DNA of 64,000 nt from Streptomyces rubradiris (GTDB taxonomy: Bacteria > Actinomycetota > Actinomycetes > Streptomycetales > Streptomycetaceae), in NCBI RefSeq assembly GCF_016860525.1, contig NZ_BNEA01000007.1, forward strand, positions 434,001-498,000, read 5' to 3'. Numbering within the stretch: the first letter of the stretch is position 1; each line of letters opens with the position of its first letter. The notes under the pieces were generated by a model. It saw only the letters and a program-made list of their open reading frames with translations. It made no database searches and was not told the origin of the DNA. The translations under genes and the position numbers were made by a program. This document shows positions 43,553-52,614 of the stretch, piece after piece.

Positions 43553-44264
43553 TCACGGCGTGCCGCGGCCGACGACGGCAGTGCGTACGCCCGGTTCGGT
43601 GGCGACCGCCCCGTCCCCGTCCTCGCCGGACGGCTTGCCCGGCGCCGTCGAGGACGCGCTCACGGCCCATTCGATCAGGACATCGGCCATCTGCCGGGCG
43701 CGGGTCGCCGCATTGTCCACCGAACGCATCGAGTTCGCGATGCAGGCGCCCTCGTGGAGGATGAGGAGCTGATCGGCGAGCCCGGCCGGGTCCGACGCCC
43801 CCGCTTCGGCGGCGAGTTGCCCCAGGTACGCGCGCAGCCACGCCTTCTGCTGGAAGGCCACCTCCTGCCCGGGGTGGTCCTCGGGGAGTTCCACGGAGGC
43901 GTTGATGAAGGCGCAGCCTCGCGGGTTGCGTTCCCGTAGCCAGTCGTGCAGGGCGTCGAACGTGGCGAGGAGTTTCTCCCTCGCGGGTACCTAGCCGCTC
44001 GTTGACGTGCTGGGTCAGGGTGGTCCGCCAGAGCCCGTCCCGTGCCCGGAGGTAGGCGACGATCAGCTCGTCCTTGGAGCCGAAGCGGTCGTAGAGGTTC
44101 TTCTTGGTGACCCCGGCCTCTTCGGCGATGACCTCGACACCGACGGCCCTGATTCCCTCCTCGTAGAAGAGGCGGGAGGCGGCATCGAGGATGGCCGCGG
44201 CCTCCGACAGCCGGCGCGGAGCGTCTTCCTGACCCTGCCCGGGTCCGCGTGCGCTCCCTGACAT
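43553..44264 (-). pseudogene. TetR-family regulator with frameshift
   Basis: The start ATG 44264 gives MSGSARGPGQGQED, ILDAASRLFYEEGIRAVGVEVIAEEAG, VTKKNLYDRFGSKDELIVAYL, a proper TetR HTH, continuing to HVNERL. The ligand domain (EKLLATFDALHDWL, then GCAFINASVELPEDHPGQEVAFQQ to LIEWAVSA) is intact but in another frame. The shift lies at about 43988-43997, where the sequence reads GGTACCTAG on the plus strand; removal of one base there restores the frame (HVNERLVPAREKLL). CTAG is rare in Streptomyces. Either a true pseudogene or a base-call error. Confidence 0.8.
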
Positions 44265-44350
44265 GATCCGCGACCGGAACTTCCTGCCGGCCTGCTCGCG
44301 GATGGTGGGTGTGCCTCTCGTACCGCACCCGCTGCGCACCCCGACCGTCC

Positions 44351-44518
44351 CGCCACCAGAGGGCCGAGAAAGGTGTACAGGATGTAGTCGATAGAACCGG
44401 CGGCGGCGACGGAGGCGTAGCCCGCTCCGGGTGTCAGGCACGGAATGTCAATCCGCTGATCATTGCCCCGAAGACAGTGCCGCACGACAACGAACCGACG
44501 GCAACAGTGAAGCCCGTT
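44351..44518 (-). pseudogene. Decayed membrane-protein remnant
   Basis: Two short hydrophobic readings follow each other in different minus-strand frames: GFTVAVGSLSCGTVFGAMIS (44438-44518) then, after a one-base shift, GAGYASVAAAGSIDYILYTF (44351-44437). They look like successive TM helices of a transporter such as MFS. No start, stop or full domain is visible. The rest of 44265-44710 carries no gene. A TetR pseudogene lies just downstream, so the pair may be an eroded regulator-transporter unit. Confidence 0.3.
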
Positions 44519-44710
44519 CACCCCTCGTGGACGCACGGCAACGTCGATGGATGCCGCGACACGTACGTGCGGGTTTCGTGCCGGCATCGGCATTGAGGCC
44601 GAAGCCGCGGGTGCCGGTGGGGATACACCGGGGTTCACGAAGGCTCCCGGGACGGATGGCTGAATTCCGGGGGTTCGTACGCAGGGCCGGCGACCCGCGC
44701 CGGGGGACGG

Positions 44711-46063
44711 TCACTCCCGTACCCGCGACTGCGCCGGGGCGGGGACCCGCCTCCCGGGGCCGGACCGGCCGAGCAGCGCGGTGAGGACGACGGCCGTCAG
44801 GGTTCCGGCCACGACACCGCTGCCGAGGATCGTTCGGGCCCACTCGGGGAACCCCGCGTACAGCTCCGGGCTGAGCAACGGCAGCAGTCCCATCGTGAGC
44901 GCGAGCGCGGCCGTCAGGTTGCCCGTACCCGGGCCGGACAGGTCGGCTCGGCGGAGCATCTCGACGCCCATGACGGCGATGACGGCGTAGACGACGAGCG
45001 CCGAGCCGCCCACGACGGCCTCGGGTATGCCGGCCAGCGCCCGGGAGACGGGCGTGGCCAGGCCGACGACGACCAGGAGCACGCCCGCCCCGGCGGTCAC
45101 GAAACGGCTGCGGACTCCGGTGAGCCGGCCGATGCCGATGTTCTCGGCGCTGGTGACCATGAGGGATGTGCCGAACAGTCCGCCGGCCAGCGAGACGAGG
45201 GCGTCGGCGCGGGCGACGCGCGGAACGTCCCGCTCGGGAGTGGGGGTCCGGCCCACGGTCTCGCTGTTGAGCACGGTCTGCCCGGTGATCTCGGTCAGCG
45301 TGGTGAGGCTGAACACGAGCAGCGGCAGAGCGGCCACGAGGTCGAAGCGCGGTGGCCCGAAGGGCAGGAGGGCGGGCAGCGCGAAACCCGCGCCGGCCGC
45401 GGGGGTGAAGGCGCCGAGGCCCGTCGTCACCGCCACGACGGTTCCGGCCGCCATCCCGATGAGGACGGAGGTCTGCCGCCAGACGCCGCGCAGCAGCACG
45501 TACGCGGCGACGGTCGCCGCGACCGTGAGCGCGGCCAGGAGCACCGCGCGCGGCTCGCCCCTGCCGTCCGGACCGGTGACGAGCCGGGCGGCGACACGGA
45601 TCATCGCGACCCCGATGAGCAGGACGGTCACGCCCATGACCAGGGGCGGAAAGAGCCGTACGACACGGGTGTACAGGGGCAGTACGGCGAGCAGCAGTGC
45701 CGCCGCCAGGAGGACGGAACCGGTGGCGGTCGGCGCGCCGTGATCCTGGGCGATCTGCAGGAACAGCGCTGTCGCGGCACCGCCGGGCAGCATGACGAAC
45801 GGCAGACGGCCGCCGATCCGCCACACGCCGAGGGACTGGAGCAGGGCTCCCGCGCCGCACAGCAGCAGGACGGCGCTCAGCAGCGAGGCCGTCGCACCGG
45901 GCGGCATCCTCAGGGTGCCGGCGACGAGGAAGACGGTGGAGACGGGGGCGGCGATCAGCACCAGGACGTGCTGGGCGGCCAGCGGCACCAGCCGCCGCAA
46001 CGGCACCCGCGCGTCGACGGGTTCGGCGGAGCGGGTGGCGGCCGGGGCATGGATGCTCGTCAT
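44711..46063 (-). CDS. NCS2-family nucleobase/xanthine permease
   Basis: 450 residues, about 12-14 TM segments. Nucleobase:cation symporter-2 pattern: PLAAQHVLVLIAAPVSTVFLV at the start, FVMLPGGAAT, PLVMGVTVLLIGVAMI, ITGQTVLNSE and SAENIGIGRLTGVRSRFVTA, with the NCS2 motif Q/E/P region replaced by AENIGI. Substrate is a purine, pyrimidine or related heterocycle. ATG 46063 overlaps the stop of the upstream arylsulfotransferase-like gene (ATGA), so the two are coupled; the transporter may import the enzyme's substrate. Confidence 0.9.
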   Translation of the reverse strand: MTSIHAPAATRSAEPVDARVPLRRLVPLAAQHVLVLIAAPVSTVFLVAGTLRMPPGATASLLSAVLLLCGAGALLQSLGVWRIGGRLPFVMLPGGAATALFLQIAQDHGAPTATGSVLLAAALLLAVLPLYTRVVRLFPPLVMGVTVLLIGVAMIRVAARLVTGPDGRGEPRAVLLAALTVAATVAAYVLLRGVWRQTSVLIGMAAGTVVAVTTGLGAFTPAAGAGFALPALLPFGPPRFDLVAALPLLVFSLTTLTEITGQTVLNSETVGRTPTPERDVPRVARADALVSLAGGLFGTSLMVTSAENIGIGRLTGVRSRFVTAGAGVLLVVVGLATPVSRALAGIPEAVVGGSALVVYAVIAVMGVEMLRRADLSGPGTGNLTAALALTMGLLPLLSPELYAGFPEWARTILGSGVVAGTLTAVVLTALLGRSGPGRRVPAPAQSRVRE

Positions 46064-47184
46064 GCCGCCGCGTCCAGCCACGGGATGTCGGCCGCCGCGT
46101 AGCGGTAGGCGCGGAAGACGGCGTTGGGCTCGGACGGGAAGAGGCCCCGGACCTCGCTCTCCTCGTAGCCGGCGAAGTACGGGACGACGTACTCCCAGCA
46201 CAGGTAGCCGTCCTTCGTCACCTCGAACAACCGCCCGGACGGAGAGTCGGTCACGAGCGTGTTGCCGTTCGGCAGGCGCTGCGCGGAGCCCATGAAGGGC
46301 GCGAAGAAGAACTCGCGGGCCGGGTCGTGGTACTCCCACACGATGTCTCCGTCCGCCCGGTCGATCTCGATGACGCGGGAGTACGGCACGTCGTGGCCGG
46401 GCCGGAAGACGCCGTTGTCGAAGACCAGCAGCCGGCCGTCGTCCAGTTCGGTGGGCGCGTGCTGCTGGCTGACCGTGCCGGGACGGCTGCGCCAGAGGAT
46501 CTCGCCGGTCTCGCGGCTGATGACGACGACGGCCGAGACACTGCGCAGGCTGGCGAGGACGTTGCCGTCCCGCAGGGGTGTGACGCTGTTGATGAGGGGC
46601 CAGTGTTCACGGGCGTACGCCTCGTGCAGCGGGAAGGACGCGCGGTCGAGGTGCTCGGCGGCGCGCCAGGACCACAGGAGTTCGCCGTCCGGGCCGACCT
46701 CCCTGATGGTGTCCGCCCAGACGACACCGCCCGCGGCCTCGGAGCCGGGCACTCCGCCGCGTACGGCCGCAGCCTGAGCGCCGGTCAGGGGCTCCAGGGC
46801 CGTATAGAGTATCCGGCCGTCGTCGAGGTGGTGGGCGTCGTGGTGCTGGAGGGGGTCGCGATGCTCCCGCAGTACCGTTCCGTCGGGTGCGGCGCGGAGC
46901 ATGACGCCGCCCCGGTACTTGTGCCACATCGGGAAGAGGGCCTTCTCTCCCGGGAGTACCCCGTTGTAGGCGAGGGTTCCGTCGGCCAGGAGGCGGGCGT
47001 GGCGGCCGGGCCGGTACGGGAGGTCCCAGCGGTGGACGGTGCGGCCGTGGATGTCGATGAGGTAGACCTCGCCGGTGCCGGTGAGCGGTGCGTAGAGGGT
47101 GCAGCCGTCGTACACGGCCGTCTCGTCGAGGGCGATGAGGCCGGTGGGACGCCGGCGGCGTGAGTTCTGGTCGATCGGGGGCAT
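46060..47184 (-). CDS. Arylsulfotransferase-like (ASST family) protein
   Basis: 374 residues, without a signal peptide. Six-bladed propeller pattern of the ASST family: LIDIHGRTVHRWDLPYRPG, LLADGTLAYNG, HHDAHHLDDGRILYT, LLWSWRAAEHLD, HEAYAREHWPLINSV, LPNGNTLVTDSPSGRLFEV. His residues in the HHDAHH and NSV blocks correspond to the active-site region. True ASST enzymes are periplasmic; absence of a signal peptide suggests a cytosolic relative with unknown substrate. A GAGGAG site precedes ATG 47184. It is divergent from an XRE-cupin regulator. Confidence 0.82.
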   Translation of the reverse strand: MPPIDQNSRRRRPTGLIALDETAVYDGCTLYAPLTGTGEVYLIDIHGRTVHRWDLPYRPGRHARLLADGTLAYNGVLPGEKALFPMWHKYRGGVMLRAAPDGTVLREHRDPLQHHDAHHLDDGRILYTALEPLTGAQAAAVRGGVPGSEAAGGVVWADTIREVGPDGELLWSWRAAEHLDRASFPLHEAYAREHWPLINSVTPLRDGNVLASLRSVSAVVVISRETGEILWRSRPGTVSQQHAPTELDDGRLLVFDNGVFRPGHDVPYSRVIEIDRADGDIVWEYHDPAREFFFAPFMGSAQRLPNGNTLVTDSPSGRLFEVTKDGYLCWEYVVPYFAGYEESEVRGLFPSEPNAVFRAYRYAAADIPWLDAAA

Positions 47185-47203
47185 GTCGGAACTCCTCGTT
47201 TCT

Positions 47204-47218
47204 TCAAATTTTCTTTGA
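47204..47218. promoter_or_regulatory. TCAAA-N5-TTTGA operator at ASST promoter
   Basis: An exact inverted repeat 20 bp upstream of the ASST start in a very AT-rich stretch (47200-47245) that also has another CTTTGAC copy at 47231-47237. Likely bound by the divergent XRE-cupin regulator at 47377. Confidence 0.55.
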
Positions 47219-47376
47219 CGAGACCAATCGACTTTGACGGTAGAGGTGTTGTGTGACGGGCGTGTGTCGGCAGTACGAAACCGCCTGCGGCCGCTCGGCG
47301 TGCGCCGCGTAAGGTGCCGTCAGGCACCGTCGACCAGGGAGAACGGCGCCGCGGGGCGGGAAAGGACGGGTCATCC

Positions 47377-47931
47377 ATGGAGGCCGGGAACACACCTCGG
47401 GTGGGTGCCGCCGTACGCCGTCGCCGCCGGGCACTCGACCTCACGCTCGCGGAGGTGGCACGGCGCAGCGGGCTCTCCTCCCCGTTCCTGAGCCAGATCG
47501 AGAACGACCGGGCGCGCCCCAGCATGCGCTCGTTGCAGCGGATCGCGGACGCTCTCGGCACCACGGCGGTACAGCTCCTCGCGGCCTCGGACGAGACCCG
47601 TACGGTCGACGTGGTGCGCGCGGGCGACGACAGCGGCCTCGACCGGGAGGCACGGGTACGGCCGGTGGTGCGCGGCCGCCATCAGCTGCACGCGCTGGAG
47701 TTCGTCGGCGCGCACGAGGCGGACCGCGAGTTCCGGCACCGCAACGACGAGTTGATGTACGTGGCGGACGGCTCGGTGGAGGTGGAGGCCGAGGGACAGC
47801 TCCACCGGCTGGGGCGCGGGGACACGCTGCTGCTGTCCGGCGGCGTCCGGCACCGCTGGCGCTCCACCGAGCCGGGCACACGGGTCCTGGTGGTCGCGGT
47901 CGGCGACCACGTGGAGGTGGTCGAGTCCTGA
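47377..47931 (+). CDS. XRE-cupin transcriptional regulator
   Basis: 184 residues. HTH: VGAAVRRRRRALDLTLAEVARRSGLSSPFLSQIENDRARPSMRSLQRIADAL (XRE pattern), then a cupin barrel with FRHRNDELMYVADGSVEVE, GDTLLLSGGVRHRWRS. Such proteins sense small carboxylates, amines or nucleobase derivatives and autoregulate. Start ATG 47377 with AAGGA ahead; the longer frame begins at 47314. Divergent from the ASST-NCS2 operon, which it probably controls. Confidence 0.92.
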   Translation: MEAGNTPRVGAAVRRRRRALDLTLAEVARRSGLSSPFLSQIENDRARPSMRSLQRIADALGTTAVQLLAASDETRTVDVVRAGDDSGLDREARVRPVVRGRHQLHALEFVGAHEADREFRHRNDELMYVADGSVEVEAEGQLHRLGRGDTLLLSGGVRHRWRSTEPGTRVLVVAVGDHVEVVES

Positions 47932-48093
47932 CGGGTGACACGGCGCGCCGGGGAGGCCGGTGCCGGTCCGGAACGCGGCGTCAGTGACAAAGAGGTGCGC
48001 GCAGGAGGTCGCGACCACAGGGAACCGTTGCCTGTAGGCCGGGTGCCTCGGACCCGGCACGGTCCGGCCCTGCCCGCCCAAGGCACATCTGCC

Positions 48094-48978
48094 TCATCCG
48101 CCTTGTCCCAGGCCGTACACCCGTGCGGCGGTGGCGCCGAACACCTGCGCCGTCTCGTCGGCCGTGCAGCCGGACAACAGTTCCTCCGCGGTGGCGAACA
48201 CGCGCTCGTAGTCCGCGGCGAGCAGGCAGACCGGCCAGTCGGAGCCGACCATCAACCGGCCGGGTCCGAACACCTCCAGCGCGACGTCCGCGTAGGGCCG
48301 CAGGTCGTCCACCGTCCATGTCGCCCAGTCGCCCTCGGTGACCAGACCGGACAGCTTCGCCACCACGTTGGGCTGCTCCGCCAGCGCCCCGATCCGGTCG
48401 GCCCACGGGCGCAACGACCCGCCCACCACGTCGGGTTTGGAGAGGTGGTCGAGAACGAAGAGCAGGTCGGGGACGGCTCGCACCGCCTCCAGTGCCGCGG
48501 GCAGCTGGTGCGGCAGGGTGAGCAGGTCGTAGGCCAGCCCGGCGTCGCGCACCGCGCGCAGCCCGGCGAGGACATCGGGCCGCACCAGCCAGCCGGGGTC
48601 CGGTTCGCCCTGCACCAGATGGCGCACCCCGACCAGGAAGCGCCCGCCGGGCCCCGACCGCAGCCCGGCCAGGACGTCGGCGACGTCCGGTGCGGTGAGG
48701 TCCACCCAGCCGACGACACCGGCGATCAGGGGCGAGTTCGCGGCCAGCGCCAGGAACTCCGCCGTCTCATCGAGGTCGGGCAGCACTTGGACCAGCACCG
48801 TGCGCCCCACTCCGGCCGACGTGGCCACCGCGTGCAGGTCGGCTTCGGTGAAGTGCCGCCGGATCGGCGTCATCTCCTCACCGGCCAGCCACGCATGGGG
48901 CCGTGTGGCCGGGTTCCACACATGGTGGTGGGCGTCGATCCGGAGCGGACGGTGACCGGGAGACGGAGACGCGTTCAT
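48094..48978 (-). CDS. Amidohydrolase-2 / fuconolactonase-type hydrolase
   Basis: 294 residues, TIM-barrel amidohydrolase. Starts with the metal motif RIDAHHHVWNPATRPHAWL; later GVVGWVDLTAPDVADVLAGL, GVRHLVQGEPDPGWLVRPDV, LLTLPHQLPAALEAV, FVLDHLSKPD and MVGSDWPVC. All fit the L-fucono-1,5-lactonase/L-rhamnono-lactonase class, which opens sugar lactones in fucose or rhamnose breakdown. No other fucose gene is nearby; a headless FCD regulator lies upstream. Start ATG 48978. Confidence 0.9.
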   Translation of the reverse strand: MNASPSPGHRPLRIDAHHHVWNPATRPHAWLAGEEMTPIRRHFTEADLHAVATSAGVGRTVLVQVLPDLDETAEFLALAANSPLIAGVVGWVDLTAPDVADVLAGLRSGPGGRFLVGVRHLVQGEPDPGWLVRPDVLAGLRAVRDAGLAYDLLTLPHQLPAALEAVRAVPDLLFVLDHLSKPDVVGGSLRPWADRIGALAEQPNVVAKLSGLVTEGDWATWTVDDLRPYADVALEVFGPGRLMVGSDWPVCLLAADYERVFATAEELLSGCTADETAQVFGATAARVYGLGQGG

Positions 48979-49197
48979 CGAGCAGCCCTTCCCCTACGGA
49001 CCCGCCCGCGGCGCGGCACCCGGCGGCCGCCGGCCAGGGCATGCCGGTACCGGCCGGGTGGGTGTGCGTGCGGCCCCGGCGATGTCCGGGCACGGCGGCC
49101 GGTGTCCGAGTGGCGACAGTGGTAACTGGTACCGCGTTTTGCAGAGTTGCCGCGAGCGCCGGACGGCCGCCCAGGAACGCCCCCGCTCGCACCGGCT

Positions 49198-49473
49198 GTA
49201 CCCGAAGGCACGAACGCGCCTGGCGACGCGGCCTTCCATCGCACCGTCGTCGCCGCGACCGGGAACGAGACACTGACCTCGCTGCTGGAGGGGTCGTCCA
49301 GCCGGACCATCCGGGCCAGGGTGTGGCGCGGTGTGCTCGAAGGCGATGCCTCGCACATCACTCTCGCCGAGCACGAGGCCATCTACAACGCCCTGCGCGC
49401 CCGCGACCAGTCGCTCGCGCAGTCCAGCGGCGTGCTTCACGTCGACACCTCGGAAGTAGGGCCGCGCTCGGTG
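49198..49473 (+). pseudogene. GntR/FadR-family regulator fragment (FCD domain only)
   Basis: The frame encodes AAFHRTVVAATGNETLTSLL, SSSRTIRARVWRGVLEGDAS and LAEHEAIYNALRARDQSLAQ, then VLHVDTSE. This is the C-terminal half of an FCD ligand domain including its conserved FHR and EHEAI His residues. No N-terminal GntR HTH is found in any frame upstream (48979-49197), and the reading beyond DTSE is low-quality. It therefore looks like a remnant of the regulator that once controlled the divergent lactonase gene. Confidence 0.6.
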
Positions 49474-49757
49474 CTGACCGGCTCCTCGGAACCGGACAAC
49501 GGGCAGGGTCCGGCCCCTGCGCGTCATACCGGGAGGGCGGGCACCACCAGGTGTACACGTCAGCGGCCCGGCAAGAACCTGCCGGCAGCGGGCGAGCGTC
49601 CCAAATCCCGGACGTCCGGGGGACGTTGTCCGCGTGGTCGTCCTCGCCGACCCCCTCTCCGGCAACCGGCCGACCTTCGACTGCCCGTACCGCGTCCCGC
49701 CCCGCACCGAATGCCGCAGGAGCGATTGACGCAGTGACATGACCATGCAACGCTGCG

Positions 49758-49771
49758 TGGGAGCGCTCCCA
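49758..49771. promoter_or_regulatory. CebR operator (perfect palindrome) upstream of GH9 gene
   Basis: TGGGAGCGCTCCCA, identical to the site at 15203 and to the established CebR consensus. It ends 30 bp before the GH9 ATG. 49474-49757 contains no supported gene. Confidence 0.9.
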
Positions 49772-49801
49772 CCCCTGTCCCGTCCAGCCCAGGAGCAGCC
49801 C

Positions 49802-51658
49802 ATGACCTCTCTCTTCCCAGCCGTCCGGCACCGCTGTCGCGCGGCGGCCGTCAGCCTGGTGACGGCGCTCGCCCTCGCCGGCACGCTGACCGACGCCACC
49901 GGAGCCGCGGGGCTCACCCGTACCGCGGCGGCGCCCGCAACCACCCTCGCCGACTCCCCGGTCCGGGTCAACCAGCTCGGGTATCTCCCGGACGGCCCGA
50001 AACGCGCCACCCTCGTCAGCTCGTCGGCGCAGCCGTTGGCATGGCAGCTGGTCGACGCCTCCGGCCGGACCGTCGCCTCCGGCTCCACCGCTCCGCGCGG
50101 CACCGACGCGGCGTCCGGCGACTCCACCCACCTGGCCGACTTCACGTCGTACAAGGGCGCTGGCAAGGGCTTCCGCCTGGTGGTGGACGGGCAGAGCAGT
50201 CCGGCGTTCGACATCCGCGCCGGCCTCTACGGTTCTCTGTTCTCGGACTCGATGTCCTTCTTCTACCAGCAGCGCAGCGGCACGCCGATCGAGGCCTCCC
50301 TCGCCGGAGCGGCCTACGCACGGCCGGCCGGGCACCTGGGCGTGGCACCCAACATGGGCGACACACAGGTGCCCTGCCAGGCCGGGGTCTGCGACTACTC
50401 CCTCGACGTCCGCGGCGGCTGGTACGACGCCGGCGACCAGGGCAAGTACGTGGTGAACGGCGGCATTTCCACCTGGCTGCTGGTCAACTCCTACGACCGT
50501 GCGGCGCGTGCGGGCACGGCCAAGGCCCTCGGCGACTCCACGCTGCGCGTCCCCGAGCGTGGCAACCGCGTGCCCGATGTGCTCGACGAGGCCCGCTGGG
50601 AGCTGGAGTTCCTGCTGCGCATGCAGGTGCCGGACGGGCGGCCGTACGCCGGCATGGCCTTCCACAAGATCCACGATGCCAACTGGACCGGGCTGCCCAC
50701 CCGTCCCGAGCAGGACCCGCAGCCGCGCGAACTGCACCGGCCCTCCACGGCGGCCACCCTCAACCTCGCGGCGACGGCCGCGCAGTGCGCCCGGGTGTAC
50801 GCCCCGTTCGACCGGGCGTTCGCGGCGCGCTGCCTGACCGCCGCGCGCAAGGCCTGGGCCGCCGCCGAGGCGAACCCCGGCGTGATCGCGCCGGACTCCG
50901 ACAGCACGGGCGGCGGCGCGTACGGCGACGGGCAGGTGAGCGACGAGTTCTACTGGGCGGCGGCCGAACTGTACGCGGCCACCGGGGAGAAGACGTACCG
51001 CGACGCCGTCACCTCCTCTCCCTGGTACACGTCCTCGGACGTGTTCACCTCCTTCGGCTTCGGGTGGGCCGAGACCGCGGCCCTCGGCCGTCTCACCCTC
51101 GCCACCGTGCCGAACCGGTTGCCGGCCCCGGACGTGGCCCGGCTGCGCACCTCCGTCGTCTCCGCCGCCGACGGCTACCTCACCACCTTGGGCACCCAGG
51201 GCTATCCGGCTCCGATTCCCGCGTCGGCGTACGTCTGGGGCTCCAACAGCCAGGTCGCCAACAACGCCCTCGTCATGGGAGTCGCCTATGACCTGACCCG
51301 GCAACGGCGTTACCGTGACGGCGCCGTCGAAACGATGGACTACCTGCTGGGCCGCAATACGCTGGGTACGTCCTACGTCACCGGCTACGGCACCCGGTAC
51401 TCCCACAACCAGCACCACCGGTTCTGGGCGCACGCGTACGACGCCTCGCTGCCCAACCCGCCCGCGGGCTCCCTGGCGGGCGGGCCCAACAGCGCCCTTC
51501 AGGACCCCGTGGCCGAGGAGCGGTTGCCCGGGTGCCGGCCGGCGGCCTGCTACGTGGACGACATCGGCTCGTACTCGACCAACGAGGTCGCCATCAACTG
51601 GAACGCTCCCCTGGCCTGGCTGGCCGCCTTCGCCGCCGAGCACCGGCGCAACTCCTGA
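49802..51658 (+). CDS. Secreted GH9 endoglucanase (cellulase)
   Basis: 618 residues. Signal peptide about 1-40; then an N-terminal Ig-like CelD_N module ([21 protein letters not shown]) and a GH9 (alpha/alpha)6 catalytic domain: [17 protein letters not shown] (catalytic base Asp), [37 protein letters not shown], and [18 protein letters not shown] (acid Glu). It cleaves beta-1,4-glucans inside the chain outside the cell. No CBM is fused. AGGAG stands ahead of ATG 49802. The CebR box predicts cellobiose/cellotriose induction. Confidence 0.96.
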   Translation: MTSLFPAVRHRCRAAAVSLVTALALAGTLTDATGAAGLTRTAAAPATTLADSPVRVNQLGYLPDGPKRATLVSSSAQPLAWQLVDASGRTVASGSTAPRGTDAASGDSTHLADFTSYKGAGKGFRLVVDGQSSPAFDIRAGLYGSLFSDSMSFFYQQRSGTPIEASLAGAAYARPAGHLGVAPNMGDTQVPCQAGVCDYSLDVRGGWYDAGDQGKYVVNGGISTWLLVNSYDRAARAGTAKALGDSTLRVPERGNRVPDVLDEARWELEFLLRMQVPDGRPYAGMAFHKIHDANWTGLPTRPEQDPQPRELHRPSTAATLNLAATAAQCARVYAPFDRAFAARCLTAARKAWAAAEANPGVIAPDSDSTGGGAYGDGQVSDEFYWAAAELYAATGEKTYRDAVTSSPWYTSSDVFTSFGFGWAETAALGRLTLATVPNRLPAPDVARLRTSVVSAADGYLTTLGTQGYPAPIPASAYVWGSNSQVANNALVMGVAYDLTRQRRYRDGAVETMDYLLGRNTLGTSYVTGYGTRYSHNQHHRFWAHAYDASLPNPPAGSLAGGPNSALQDPVAEERLPGCRPAACYVDDIGSYSTNEVAINWNAPLAWLAAFAAEHRRNS

Positions 51659-51816
51659 ACGGGCGGCGGCGGTTCGCGTCGCGTACGGCGTGCGCGCGGC
51701 ACGGCCGGCCGGATCGACCAGTCCGCGCGTCCGGCGGGGCTACGGGAGGCCGGACTGCCGCGGTCGGCTGCACGGCGGCGCGGGGGTGTGGTTTCGGCGG
51801 CGACCGCGGACGCTCC

Positions 51817-52506
51817 CTACCCGTGGAAGGTCGTGACCTCTTCGAGCGCGGCCCGCTCGGTCGTGACGTGGTTCACGGGCGCGGCCTCGTCGGCGTACCC
51901 GAAGGAGATGCCCACGAGCAACCGCCCTGTGGTGACCGCGAGTTCGGTGCGGACCGTGCCGGCGTAGAAGCTGAGCAGTCCCTGCGGGCAGCCGGCCACG
52001 CCGTACGCGGTCATCGCCAGGAGCAGCGTCTGCATGTAGGCGCCGACGTCGGCGGCCAGCCGGGGTCCGCCGTCCCCGGTGACGAACAGGAACGCGGCGT
52101 GCGGCGCGCCGTAGAAGCGCAGGCTCTGCGCGTCGTAGGCCGCTCGCGCGTCGTGATCGTCGGGGCCGATGCCCAGCGCTCCGTACAGGCGGGCGCCGAA
52201 AGCCGCCCGGCGCGCCTGGTGCACCTCTGTGTACATGTCCTCGGAGTACGGGAAGTCGGCCGAGGTGCGGTGTGCGGCGTGGGCGGCCTGCAAGGCGTCC
52301 GCCAGGCGCTCGCGCGCGGCGCCGCTGACCACTTCCACCCGCCACGGCTGGGCGTTGGAGTTGGACGGCGCGGCGCCGGCCAGCGAGAAGATCGCGCGCA
52401 TCGTGTCCTCGGGTACGGCGTCCGGGCGGAACGCGCGGGTGGCGTGACGGCCGCGTATCAGCTTCTCCGCGCAGCCGCTCAGCTCGGTGGGGACCAACAG
52501 GCACAT
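51817..52506 (-). CDS. Nitroreductase-family flavoprotein
   Basis: 229 residues; FMN-dependent. LIRGRHATRAFRPDAVPEDTM (FMN phosphate Arg), SLAGAAPSNSNAQPWRVEVV (conserved PSxxNxQPW), ADVGAYMQTLLLAMTAYGVAGCPQGLLS, and GISFGYADEAAPVNHV. Likely reduces quinones, nitroaromatics or enones with NAD(P)H. GAGGAG lies ahead of ATG 52506. Divergent from a TetR gene; two operators lie between them. Confidence 0.93.
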   Translation of the reverse strand: MCLLVPTELSGCAEKLIRGRHATRAFRPDAVPEDTMRAIFSLAGAAPSNSNAQPWRVEVVSGAARERLADALQAAHAAHRTSADFPYSEDMYTEVHQARRAAFGARLYGALGIGPDDHDARAAYDAQSLRFYGAPHAAFLFVTGDGGPRLAADVGAYMQTLLLAMTAYGVAGCPQGLLSFYAGTVRTELAVTTGRLLVGISFGYADEAAPVNHVTTERAALEEVTTFHG

Positions 52507-52527
52507 GGGACGCTCCTCGTCAGCACG

Positions 52528-52549
52528 AAGTAAACGGAACCGTTTACTT
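52528..52549. promoter_or_regulatory. TetR operator 1, perfect 22-bp palindrome
   Basis: AAGTAAACGG (52528-52537) and CCGTTTACTT (52540-52549) are exact reverse complements separated by AA. It lies 21 bp upstream of the nitroreductase start. Confidence 0.8.
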
Positions 52550-52587
52550 TGCGGATATCGCGGGACCCTAGCAGACGCCACCCCGCG

Positions 52588-52609
52588 AGGTAAACGCGGA
52601 CGTATACTT
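52588..52609. promoter_or_regulatory. TetR operator 2, imperfect copy
   Basis: AGGTAAACG and CGTATACTT with a 4-nt spacer resemble operator 1 (two mismatches between arms). It ends 5 bp before the TetR ATG and thus overlaps its promoter and leader, pointing to autoregulation. Confidence 0.7.
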
Positions 52610-52614
52610 GGGGC

